Counted from the stretch's first letter, positions 1 through 5,626 are shown. The stretch is DNA of 9,493 nt from an uncultured Clostridia bacterium (GCA_947627125.1 CANQUY010000067.1:1-9493), one strand, 5' to 3'. Notes: generated by a model not told the origin, from the letters alone. Program-made: numbers and translations.

Positions 1-147
1 CTGCATTCTCCTGCCCAGGCGTCCCAATCGCGTCACCCTGCCCTGCTCGCTCATCCTGAGCGCAGCGAAGGATCCCATAAAACCAACGGACTTCGTTTGA
101 GGGGATTCTTCGGTCGCTGGCGCTCCCTCAGAATGAGCGCGAGCGCT
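1..147. repeat. Repeat cluster 1: type A hairpin pair before the radical SAM gene
   Basis: This stretch has no gene. It begins with decayed fragments of repeat starts (CATTCTCCTGCCC and similar) and then carries a type A palindrome at 53-73 (ATCCT / AGGAT arms) with the tail CCCATAAAACCAACGGA. A right arm at about 93-138 ends in CCTCAGAATGAGC, which is complementary to the left start GCTCATCCTGAG. The whole of 49-138 can therefore fold into one long imperfect hairpin. A small perfect hairpin TGAGCGC-GA-GCGCTCA lies at 134-149, directly before the radical SAM gene. The cluster continues beyond the left edge of the window. Confidence 0.8.
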
Positions 148-161
148 CAATATTTAATTCT

Positions 162-755
162 ATGTCAGATACCTACACCTATCAAATCGGCAACAATCTG
201 TATATCAACCTCACCAACCGCTGCACCAACCGCTGCACGTTCTGCGTGCGCAACGGCAAGGAAACCTATGAGGGCTATTCGCTCTGGCTGAAGGGCCCCG
301 AGCCCACGAAAGAGCAAGTCCTTCTTGAGATCGGCGACCCCAAGCGGTACGACGAGATCGTCTTTTGCGGCTTTGGGGAACCTACCTGCCGCCTTGACGA
401 CATGCTCTTTTTGTGCGATAAGATCCATGAAATGGGCGGAAAGACCCGCCTCAACACCAACGGCCACGGGTCCATTCTCGCGGGTAGAAACATTGCGCCC
501 GACCTCAGGGGCAGGCTCGACGGCATCAACGTTTCGTTGAACGCCCCCGAGGAAGAGGAGTACCGCGAAATCTGCCGTCCGCTCGTCGAAAACGCCTTTG
601 AGGGCATGTTGCACTTTGCCGAAAACTGCAAAAAAGAGGGGCTCAATGTGTGGTTCTCCGTCGTGGACTGCATCGGCGCGGAGAAGGTGGAAAAATGCAA
701 AAAAATCGCACATATGTTGCAAATTCCGCTCCGTGTGCGACCCATGATCGAATAA
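162..755 (+). CDS. TatD-associated radical SAM protein
   Basis: A 197-residue radical SAM enzyme of the small type commonly found beside or fused to TatD nucleases in Clostridia. The [4Fe-4S] cluster motif CxxxCxxC is at C21, C25 and C28. It is followed by a GFGEPT glycine-rich SAM-binding motif at residues 70-75 and by NTNGHG at 98-103, all typical of a short radical SAM barrel. The substrate of this family is not established to my knowledge. There is no membrane segment or signal peptide, so it should be cytosolic. No ribosome binding site is visible before the ATG, and the bases upstream are A/T-rich (AATATTTAATTCT) right after a repeat hairpin. The start is chosen because the family N-terminus, a short lead into the xNLTNRC motif, fits. 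rsmA follows after 97 bases on the same strand and may be co-transcribed. No tatD gene is directly upstream, where only repeat DNA is seen. Confidence 0.85.
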   Translation: MSDTYTYQIGNNLYINLTNRCTNRCTFCVRNGKETYEGYSLWLKGPEPTKEQVLLEIGDPKRYDEIVFCGFGEPTCRLDDMLFLCDKIHEMGGKTRLNTNGHGSILAGRNIAPDLRGRLDGINVSLNAPEEEEYREICRPLVENAFEGMLHFAENCKKEGLNVWFSVVDCIGAEKVEKCKKIAHMLQIPLRVRPMIE

Positions 756-760
756 AGTAA

Positions 761-777
761 GGAGCCTTTTCGGCTCC
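761..777 (+). terminator. Small hairpin between the radical SAM gene and rsmA
   Basis: GGAGCC-TTTTC-GGCTCC forms a 6-base-pair stem with a 5-base loop, six bases after the radical SAM stop codon. There is no run of T after it, so it is at best a weak attenuator or an mRNA 3' end-protecting hairpin between two same-strand genes. Confidence 0.35.
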
Positions 778-852
778 CTGTGTCATTTGTTGGGAGGGCA
801 GTCCCCTCGATTTCATTTTGCGGCAAAATCCGCAACTTATGTGAGGAAAAGC

Positions 853-1686
853 ATGGAAGAAGTTTCCGAAATTCTCAAAAAAAACGGCTTCGCGTTCAAA
901 AAAAAGTTCGGGCAGAACTTTATCGCCGATCCGAACCTTCTCGAGGCCATCGTGCGGGACGCCGGTATCGACAAAACGACGTCCGTCCTCGAGATCGGCA
1001 CGGGCGCGGGTGCGCTCACGCGCGCGCTCTCCAAGGCCGCAAACCGCGTCATATCTTACGAAATCGACCGCTCTCTCGCCCCCGTTCTCTCCGAAACGCT
1101 TGCGGGCTGTGAGAATACGGAGGTCGTGTTCGGCGATTTCATGAGGGCGGACCTTACGGCTCTCGAGAGCTCCTTGGGCCCCTATGCCGTCTGCGCGAAT
1201 TTGCCCTACTATGTGACGACGCCCGTCCTTCTCCGCTTTCTGGAGGAGGCAAAGCTCTGCCAAAGGGTCACGGTCATGGTGCAGGAGGAGGTCGCCGCCC
1301 GCTTTTCCGCCAAGGAGAACACGCCCGACTACGGCGCGATCACGGCCGCCATTGCCCACAGGGGGACGTGCAGGGTCCTCCGAAAGGTCCCGCGGACGAT
1401 GTTTTACCCCCGTCCGAACGTGGATTCCGCCGTCGTGCGCATCGATTTCGGGGGCGGGTTTGAGGTGGAGAGCGAGAGGGCCTTCCGCGAAACGGTCAAG
1501 ATCGCCTTTCTGTCGCGGAGAAAGACGCTCGAGAACAATCTGATGAACGCTCTGCGCATTCCCCGCGAGCGCGCGAAGGAACTGCTTGCCCTTGCGGGCG
1601 TCAGAGAGGGCGTCCGCGGCGAAACCCTTTCCCCCGCCTCTCTCGGAATTTTGAGCAACATATTGCACGAAAACGGCATTTTGTAA
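853..1686 (+). CDS. rsmA: 16S rRNA (adenine1518-N6/adenine1519-N6)-dimethyltransferase RsmA (KsgA)
   Basis: 277 residues, the usual length for this family. The enzyme uses S-adenosylmethionine to dimethylate two adjacent adenines in the 3'-terminal hairpin (helix 45) of 16S rRNA during late assembly of the small ribosomal subunit. Visible signatures are KKFGQNF at residues 17-23, the SAM-binding motif VLEIGTGAGALT at 45-56, GDF at 94-96, and the catalytic NLPYY at 116-120. The C-terminal domain has FYPRPNVDSAV near residue 185 and SRRKTLENNL at 221-230. A longer reading from a TTG at 787 exists, but the ATG at 853 has a clear ribosome binding site (GAGG at 843-846) and gives the normal N-terminus. 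In many Clostridia rsmA sits near tatD and rnmV; here its neighbour is the TatD-associated radical SAM gene. A repeat cluster starts within about 25 bases of the stop codon. Confidence 0.97.
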   Translation: MEEVSEILKKNGFAFKKKFGQNFIADPNLLEAIVRDAGIDKTTSVLEIGTGAGALTRALSKAANRVISYEIDRSLAPVLSETLAGCENTEVVFGDFMRADLTALESSLGPYAVCANLPYYVTTPVLLRFLEEAKLCQRVTVMVQEEVAARFSAKENTPDYGAITAAIAHRGTCRVLRKVPRTMFYPRPNVDSAVVRIDFGGGFEVESERAFRETVKIAFLSRRKTLENNLMNALRIPRERAKELLALAGVREGVRGETLSPASLGILSNILHENGIL

Positions 1687-1710
1687 TGAATGCCCCGCTC
1701 ATTGCGCCCT

Positions 1711-2175
1711 GCCCCGCCGTTCTGATCACGTCATGGTGAGCGCAGTCGAACCATCCCATAAAACGCACGGAAGCGGCTGCTCATCGCGCCCTGCCCGCTC
1801 ATCCTGACCCTGAGCGTAGCCGAAGGGGAAGGATCCCATAAAACCAACGGAAGCTCATAGCGGCGTCATGCTGAGAACGGGAGTACAACGCAGTCTACGG
1901 AACCCGAACCGAAGCATCTCGCCGCATACTTTACAAACATTCGCCGCGAGATTCTTCGGGTTAGTTCTTTATGACTTCGTTCCTGCTCCGTTTCTCAGAA
2001 TGACGCGGCGGTACGGGAGTCCATTGGTTCAATGGGATTCTTCGCTACGCTCTGAATGAACGCTCGGACTTCGTTCAAGGCCCTTCGGTCGCTTGCGTTC
2101 CCTCAGAATGAGCGGTCGGTGCGCCGTCCCGCCCCGCCGTTCTGATCACGTCATGGTGAGCGCAGCCGAACCATC
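1711..2175. repeat. Repeat cluster 2 between rsmA and the NlpC/P60 gene, bounded by a 45-base direct repeat
   Basis: There is no gene between 1687 and 2178. The cluster is bounded by two 45-base copies (1711-1755 and 2131-2175) that differ at one base. Each ends in a variant type A palindrome with arms ATGGT/ACCAT in place of ATCCT/AGGAT. Inside are a type A palindrome at 1801-1834 with an extra nested stem, a type B long inverted repeat at 1863-2006, a small hairpin CCATTG-GTT-CAATGG at 2021-2035, and further decayed arms up to about 2115. The right boundary copy ends four bases before the stop codon of the convergent NlpC/P60 gene. Several weak coding frames here are products of the repeats. 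Confidence 0.88.
1863..2006 (-). repeat. Type B long inverted repeat, reversed orientation
   Basis: The left arm GCGTCATGCTGAGAACGGGA is complementary, with few mismatches, to CTCCGTTTCTCAGAATGACG at 1986-2005. An inner pair, GCATCTCGCCGC and CGCCGCGAGATTC, lies near the centre. The copy runs opposite to those at 4216, 6062, 8161 and 8326, judged by which arm carries CATTCTGAG and which carries CATGCTGAG. Confidence 0.8.
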
Positions 2176-2178
2176 GCC

Positions 2179-3012
2179 TCATGCCGTCATGCGGCGGGCC
2201 GTGATAAAATTCTCCCAGCGCGCGGGGGAGATCTCCTCGATCTTCGCAAAGTCGGAGGCCGTGTGTAGAATGTAATTTTCGCCAAGATACAGGGCGACGT
2301 GGCCGATCCGCTCGATCCCCGTTCTGTTCCGCCGCGAGGCATTCGTAAAGAAGAGCAGGTCGCCGCGCCGAATGTCACTGCGGGGAACTTCCAATCCCTG
2401 CAGAACTTGTGTGCGCGTCGTCACGTCGAGCACGATCCCCGCCCCGCGGTAAAAAATGTACTGCATGAGCGAGGAACAATCGAACGCATCCGTCGTGAAT
2501 CCCTTCAACATGCGCCCCTTGCCGTCGTGCAGCCGCACCGCGCCATACACATAGGGCGTGCCGAGAAGGGCGACCCCCTCCGAGATGATTTTTTCGATCC
2601 TCTCACTGCCCGCTTCCATCGAAAAAAAGCCCACATATTGCGCGTTTTTGCTCACATAGGCCGTCTTGCCGCGGTACTTCGTTCTGAGCCAGCCGTCCTC
2701 TTCCCCGTCGTCGCCGAGGAGGATATTTTTTTGCGTCTGCGCGAGGATCCTGTGTTCCGTCCCCGCGCCCGCGCGAATGTTCAACCCATCAATTTTGACG
2801 TATATGTAGCGAATTTTTTGGATTTTCGGGGTTTCTTCTGTTGGAACTTCTCCCTCGGGCGGAACCGATTCCACGGGCGGAACCGTTTCTTCGGAGGGAG
2901 CGGGGAAGTCCGCAGTCTGCGCGGACCCGCCGTGTTCCGCATTGACGCCGCAGGCCGAAAAGGGCGCAAGGAGCAGGGCCAAGGTCAGGGCCCACGCAAG
3001 CCTCTTTTTCAT
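2179..3012 (-). CDS. SH3b-NlpC/P60 peptidoglycan endopeptidase lipoprotein
   Basis: A 277-residue exported cell-wall hydrolase. The N-terminus has lysines and a hydrophobic stretch (ALTLALLLAP) ending in FSAC, a plausible though imperfect lipobox with Cys21 as the lipidated residue. A proline- and glutamate-rich linker (about residues 36-62) follows. Next is a bacterial SH3 domain (about 67-128, with GLNIRAGAGTEHRIL) that should bind peptidoglycan, then a C-terminal NlpC/P60 domain (about 140-270). The catalytic Cys is C179 in FDCSS, the His is H238 in GHVALYLG, and a further polar position is H250 in ILHTAS. Members of this family cut stem-peptide bonds such as gamma-D-Glu-diamino acid. A GTG three codons upstream is in frame, but GGTGA at that position makes a ribosome binding site for the ATG at 3012. 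The gene has its own promoter, diverges from the hydrolase gene, and its stop lies against a repeat cluster. Confidence 0.92.
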   Translation of the reverse strand: MKKRLAWALTLALLLAPFSACGVNAEHGGSAQTADFPAPSEETVPPVESVPPEGEVPTEETPKIQKIRYIYVKIDGLNIRAGAGTEHRILAQTQKNILLGDDGEEDGWLRTKYRGKTAYVSKNAQYVGFFSMEAGSERIEKIISEGVALLGTPYVYGAVRLHDGKGRMLKGFTTDAFDCSSLMQYIFYRGAGIVLDVTTRTQVLQGLEVPRSDIRRGDLLFFTNASRRNRTGIERIGHVALYLGENYILHTASDFAKIEEISPARWENFITARRMTA

Positions 3013-3046
3013 AAAATTCACCGTTCTTATGTTTCAATTTAAGCTC

Positions 3047-3075
3047 ATTTTATCATACCCCGCCGCCAAAGACAA
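3047..3075 (-). promoter_or_regulatory. Promoter of the NlpC/P60 lipoprotein gene
   Basis: On the minus strand TTGTCT (3075-3070) is followed after 17 bases by TAAAAT (3052-3047). Transcription would begin around 3040, leaving a leader of about 28 bases before the ATG at 3012. It points away from the hydrolase promoter at 3120-3147. Confidence 0.65.
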
Positions 3076-3101
3076 GAGGTGGAAAAATGGAGGAACAGGG
3101 A

Positions 3102-3141
3102 GAAATTTCCGCAAAAGTGTTGAAATTCCGCAAATTTGTGC
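3102..3141 (+). repeat. Two 20-base direct repeats in the hydrolase promoter
   Basis: GAAATTTCCGCAAAAGTGTT (3102-3121) is followed at once by GAAATTCCGCAAATTTGTGC (3122-3141). The shared core is GAAATT(T)CCGCAAA. The second copy fills the space between the -35 and -10 elements of the hydrolase gene and the first lies directly upstream, so the pair could be a regulator site. The regulator is unknown. Confidence 0.5.
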
Positions 3142-3147
3142 TATAAT
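3120..3147 (+). promoter_or_regulatory. Promoter of the alpha/beta hydrolase gene
   Basis: TTGAAA at 3120-3125 is followed after 16 bases by a consensus TATAAT at 3142-3147. The ribosome binding site AAGGAG at 3155-3160 and the ATG at 3167 follow, giving a very short leader. The -10 is perfect and the -35 is one or two bases from consensus. Confidence 0.8.
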
Positions 3148-3166
3148 ACAAAAAAAGGAGCAAATC

Positions 3167-4051
3167 ATGATTTTCAAAAGTTTTGACGGTAAGGACATCT
3201 TCGTCCGCGAGTGGACGGAGGTGAAGGCTCCCAAGGCCGTCGTGCAGATCGTCCACGGCATGACGGAGCACAGCGAACGGTACGACGCATTCGCAAAATT
3301 TTTGAACGAGCGGGGCTATATCGTCGTCGCGGACGACCACCGCGGCCACGGCTATACCGATCGGGACACCCTCGGCTACTGCGACGGCAACATGTTTTTC
3401 GACACCGAGCGCGATGAGGGCATGCTGACCGATTTCTATAAAAAGACCTTCCCGGGGCTCAAGTACTTCATCTTCGGTTTCTCATACGGCTCCTTCCTGA
3501 CCCAGCGGTATCTCTCCGATTTCGGCATGAAGGTGGACGGCGCGATCCTCGGCGGGAGCAACTATAAAAAGGATTTTGAAGTATATCTCGGCTCTTTCGT
3601 GTCCCATCTGAAGGGGGCGAAGAAGCCCGCAAAGCTCATCGAAAAGCTCTCCTTCGGGGCATATTCCAAACAGTTTGAGGACGGGCAGTGGCTTTCAAAC
3701 GACCCCGAAAACAACAAAATGTACGCAGAGGACCCGCTCTCGGGGTACACCTGTTCGTGCCGCTTTTACCGCGACTTTTTCAAGGGGCTCAAGTCCCTCT
3801 ACACCAAGAAGTATATCCAAGGCCTTCCCAAGGATCTGCCGCTCCTCCTCGTATCGGGAGAGAAGGACCCCGTCGGCGACATGGGTGCGGGCGTGAAGAA
3901 GCTCTACGAGTTCTATACGGAGCGGGCGGGCATGGAGAATGTTTCGATCGTCCTGTTTGAAAACGGCCGTCACGAGTTTTTAAACGAGCGTGAAAACCGT
4001 GAAACGAAGTGGGGCACGATCTTGAACTTTTTGGAAGAAAACACGCTATAA
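3167..4051 (+). CDS. Alpha/beta hydrolase, monoacylglycerol lipase / serine aminopeptidase S33-like
   Basis: A 294-residue cytosolic alpha/beta hydrolase of the lysophospholipase/monoglyceride lipase type (Hydrolase_4). The oxyanion-hole segment IVHGMTEHSERY lies at residues 28-39, followed by the typical DHRGHG (57-62). The nucleophile is S106 in GFSYG. The acid is probably D234 in SGEKDPVG, and the catalytic histidine is H269 in NGRHEFLNE. The family cleaves short- or medium-chain acylglycerols and related esters, but the real substrate cannot be read from the sequence. An earlier in-frame start at 2942 would add 75 residues without family similarity. The ATG at 3167 has a strong ribosome binding site (AAGGAG) and gives a normal N-terminus. 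The gene is transcribed alone from its own promoter and diverges from the NlpC/P60 gene. A long GC-rich hairpin follows 27 bases after the stop. Confidence 0.93.
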   Translation: MIFKSFDGKDIFVREWTEVKAPKAVVQIVHGMTEHSERYDAFAKFLNERGYIVVADDHRGHGYTDRDTLGYCDGNMFFDTERDEGMLTDFYKKTFPGLKYFIFGFSYGSFLTQRYLSDFGMKVDGAILGGSNYKKDFEVYLGSFVSHLKGAKKPAKLIEKLSFGAYSKQFEDGQWLSNDPENNKMYAEDPLSGYTCSCRFYRDFFKGLKSLYTKKYIQGLPKDLPLLLVSGEKDPVGDMGAGVKKLYEFYTERAGMENVSIVLFENGRHEFLNERENRETKWGTILNFLEENTL

Positions 4052-4078
4052 AAAAATTCAAAATTAAAAATTAAAAAT

Positions 4079-4116
4079 TGAGCGGGCGGCGGGCATTTGT
4101 GCCCGCCGCCCGCTCA
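4079..4116 (+). terminator. Perfect 17-base-pair GC-rich hairpin after the hydrolase gene
   Basis: TGAGCGGGCGGCGGGCA, a TTTG loop and then the exact complement form a 17-base-pair stem. An A/T-rich run (AAAATTAAAAATTAAAAATT) precedes it and no T run follows it. It could block transcription or protect the hydrolase mRNA 3' end. Read on the minus strand it is followed by a T-rich tract, so it would be a better terminator for leftward transcription. The right arm runs straight into the first type A repeat. Confidence 0.55.
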
Positions 4117-4540
4117 TCCTGAGCGTAGCGAAGGATCCCCTCAAACGCACGGCGGTCAGTTCTTAAAGCGGGATTCTCTCGCCCCTTGCGGGGCTCGGAA
4201 TGAGGGACTGACCCCGCGTCATTCTGAGAACGGGAGCAGGACGAGAGAACGGAAACTAACCCGAAGAATCTCGCGGGGCGGTGTTGTTGGTGCGGCGAGA
4301 TGCTTCGGTACGTCTATCGTAGACTGCGTATTTCTCTCCTTCTCAGCATGACGCCGCCACTCGCGGGGCGGTGTTGTTGGTGCGGCGAGATGTTTCGGTA
4401 CGTCTATCGTAGACTGCGTCCTTCTCCCGTTCTCAGCATGACGCCGCCACTCGTGGGGCGATTACGCGATTGTGCGGCGAGATGCTTCGATTCGGGTTCC
4501 GTGGACTGCGTTGTACTACCGTTCTCAGCATGACGCCGCC
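4111..4540 (+). repeat. Left long direct repeat: type A hairpin plus type B element with three 90-base units
   Basis: There is no gene between 4052 and 4731. This block starts with a type A palindrome (4116-4136) and a paired arm up to about 4213. A type B element follows at 4216-4536, whose left arm GCGTCATTCTGAGAACGGGA faces three successive right arms. These right arms are tandem units of exactly 90 bases starting at 4270, 4360 and 4450, each running from CTCGYGGGGCG to CAGCATGACGCCGCC. The block is matched almost base for base by 5957-6294 downstream; about six differences are seen between 4155-4357 and the corresponding stretch there. The downstream copy has only two units. Confidence 0.9.
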
Positions 4541-4654
4541 CGCCCTCGGCTCCCCTCGTAGGGGAGCTGTCACGGCTGTCCTTGCCGTGACTGAGGGGTT
4601 TTGAACCCTATCCCCCGCTGCGCGGGTACTTCCCCTAAGAGGGGAAGCGAGGCG
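4541..4654. repeat. Multi-hairpin (cloverleaf-like) repeat module, left copy
   Basis: A 114-base module closed by CGCCCTCG and CGAGGCG (7 pairs with one bulged C). It holds five hairpins: CTCCCCT-CGT-AGGGGAG (4550-4566), GTCACGGC-TGTCCTT-GCCGTGAC (4569-4591), GGGTT-TTG-AACCC (about 4596-4608), CCCGC-TGC-GCGGG (4614-4626) and TTCCCCT-AAG-AGGGGAA (4630-4646). The same module ends the right-hand repeat at 6295-6407. The GGTT/AACC hairpin looks a little like a tRNA T arm, but no tRNA fold is possible. Confidence 0.8.
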
Positions 4655-4671
4655 CCCACCGTACCCCCCTA

Positions 4672-4702
4672 CCCCACCCCCTCCTTGGGTAGGGGGGTGG
4701 GG
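4672..4702. terminator. C-rich/G-rich hairpin downstream of the tail-anchored protein gene
   Basis: CCCCACCCCCT (4672-4682) pairs with AGGGGGGTGGGG (4691-4702) with one extra G and an 8-base loop. It lies about 30 bases beyond the stop codon of the leftward gene. Read rightward it is followed by ATTTCTTC, but no rightward gene needs it. It may act as a leftward 3' end hairpin. A weaker AGA/TCT-ended hairpin lies between it and the stop. Confidence 0.35.
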
Positions 4703-4731
4703 ATTTCTTCAGACCTTTTTTAAAATCTGCT

Positions 4732-5538
4732 CTATTTCAAAACAAAAAACAATATAATGGCGGTGGCGATGCCCAATGCAATGAGCGTGGAAAAAACGCT
4801 CTTTATGATTTTTTTCTTGCGCTTCGCCGCAGCTACCTTATCCTTTGCACTTTGTCCGAGCGAATAGGGATAAAATTCGATCGATTCCTTTGTTCCGATG
4901 TAGCCGATTTCCACTTCTTTTCTCTTTTTCGGGTCTTTTTCATCGGGAACCGTTATATAAACGGGGTTGACGTATAAGATTTTTTTGTCGCTACATTGAA
5001 TCGTTTCTCCATCCGTGTTGCGTTCGAGAGAAGTAAAATACCCGCTCCAACCTTCTACCGTCTTATCTAACGCTTTTTCTCCTGCGTCTTTCAGAATTTT
5101 TTTCAGATTCTTTTCTGTGGGAATGACGATATCCGATTGGCGGATCCCCTCATCAAAGAATCCAAAAAATCGCATGGCGGTCAACAGGGTCGATTGGGAT
5201 ACATTTTTATGATTTAGTAAATAGAATTTCGGTTCCGTTTCAAAGGGCATGCGAATCTTTGCATCGACCCATCGCGTATTGTCGGAAGTGTAATGATACC
5301 TTTCGCCCCACGCAAGCCCCGTGAATTTAAGTACCTGTATGAGAGGGGCCGCGCCGAATTTCAGGGGCAGATCCGGCTTTACGAGGGCAGCCGCAAGCGT
5401 AGGATCGTTTTGCGCAAGAAGTTTGTAATCATCGCCCGCGGCATAATTTTTTAGTCCATTAAGTACAATTTCACGGCATTTTTTCTGTATCTCCTCATCT
5501 TCTACGACATAATCGATCGGTTTTTCATTCGTTGACAT
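4732..5538 (-). CDS. Unrecognised protein with C-terminal membrane anchor, divergent from an XRE repressor
   Basis: A 268-residue protein I do not recognise. The N-terminus (MSTNEKPIDYVVEDEE) is acidic and has no signal peptide. Residues 1-238 are soluble-looking, with mixed charged and aromatic segments (for example RWVDAKIRMPFE at 89-100 and FFGFFDEG at 124-131). A basic stretch KRKKKIIK (239-246) leads into one hydrophobic helix (about 247-267) that ends the protein at VLK. This is the layout of a tail-anchored membrane protein with its body in the cytosol. The ATG has a strong ribosome binding site (AAGGAG, 6-base spacing) and a near-consensus promoter. Base composition is lower in G+C than in neighbours: 23 of 60 at 4981-5040 against 37 of 60 in rsmA at 1441-1500, which suggests transfer. 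Two palindromic operators lie in its promoter and leader. It could be an effector of a defence, toxin or stress system, but no motif proves this. Confidence 0.8.
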   Translation of the reverse strand: MSTNEKPIDYVVEDEEIQKKCREIVLNGLKNYAAGDDYKLLAQNDPTLAAALVKPDLPLKFGAAPLIQVLKFTGLAWGERYHYTSDNTRWVDAKIRMPFETEPKFYLLNHKNVSQSTLLTAMRFFGFFDEGIRQSDIVIPTEKNLKKILKDAGEKALDKTVEGWSGYFTSLERNTDGETIQCSDKKILYVNPVYITVPDEKDPKKRKEVEIGYIGTKESIEFYPYSLGQSAKDKVAAAKRKKKIIKSVFSTLIALGIATAIILFFVLK

Positions 5539-5549
5539 ATTGTTCTCCT

Positions 5550-5565
5550 TATAGAATTTTCTATA
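5550..5565. promoter_or_regulatory. Operator 1 (palindrome) in the leader of the tail-anchored protein gene
   Basis: TATAGAATTTTCTATA is palindromic except for its central two bases (arms TATAGAA/TTCTATA). It lies around the expected transcription start and just upstream of the ribosome binding site of the leftward gene, so a bound repressor would block transcription. It is the first of three sites spaced 28-29 bases centre to centre. Confidence 0.8.
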
Positions 5566-5570
5566 TCACG

Positions 5571-5599
5571 ATCATAACATAGAATTTTCTATATGTCAA
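5571..5599 (-). promoter_or_regulatory. Promoter of the tail-anchored protein gene
   Basis: On the minus strand a consensus TTGACA (5599-5594) is followed after 17 bases by TATGAT (5576-5571). This should be a strong promoter when free. The whole of operator 2 lies in the spacer, which is the classic position for steric repression. Confidence 0.88.
5579..5592. promoter_or_regulatory. Operator 2 (palindrome) between the -35 and -10 of the leftward promoter
   Basis: ATAGAATTTTCTAT has arms ATAGAA/TTCTAT and repeats the 14-base core of operator 1 exactly. It sits wholly inside the 17-base spacer of the leftward promoter. The centres of operators 1 and 2 are 28 bases apart, and those of 2 and 3 are 29 apart. 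Confidence 0.85.
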
Positions 5600-5606
5600 G
5601 GAAATT

Positions 5607-5622
5607 TATAGAAATTTCTATA
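5607..5622. promoter_or_regulatory. Operator 3 (perfect palindrome) at the repressor gene's own promoter
   Basis: TATAGAAATTTCTATA is a perfect 16-base palindrome. Its right end overlaps the -10 element of the rightward gene at 5621-5626, so the XRE protein would be expected to repress its own gene here. It differs from operators 1 and 2 at one position of the core, which may set a different affinity. Confidence 0.85.
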
Positions 5623-5626
5623 TAAT
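5621..5626 (+). promoter_or_regulatory. -10 element of the XRE repressor gene; probable leaderless transcript
   Basis: A consensus TATAAT lies only six bases before the ATG at 5633, so transcription would start at or next to the A of the start codon. No ribosome binding site precedes the ATG. At 17 bases upstream the sequence is AAGGAA, which is a poor -35, so the promoter is probably weak. The -35 regions of the two divergent promoters overlap. Confidence 0.6.

Noticed and set aside
787..852. TTG start adding 22 residues to RsmA
   Set aside because: The ATG at 853 has a GAGG site at proper distance and gives the family's usual N-terminus.
643..1668. 341-codon open frame on the minus strand across rsmA
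   Set aside because: It is a high-GC antisense shadow of rsmA, with no family motif and a composition full of Arg/Gly/His.
2299..3042. 247-codon open frame on the plus strand across the NlpC/P60 gene
   Set aside because: Antisense shadow. The minus strand carries the signal peptide, SH3b and NlpC/P60 signatures, a promoter and a ribosome binding site.
4097..4533. Open frames in the repeat block encoding peptides such as HPERSEGS
   Set aside because: They follow the repeat units, recur wherever the repeat occurs, lack ribosome binding sites and have no domain. The same holds for 5799-6391 and 8800-9467.
4270..4540. CRISPR array
   Set aside because: The 90-base units are repeated along their whole length with no unique spacers between short repeats, and no cas gene is present.
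4596..4608. tRNA T-arm look-alike GGGTTTTGAACCC
   Set aside because: No acceptor, D or anticodon arms surround it; it is one hairpin of the repeat module.
4672..4702. G-quadruplex
   Set aside because: The G runs are GGG, GGGGGG and GGGG with no fourth separate tract; a hairpin with the adjacent C-rich arm explains the sequence better.
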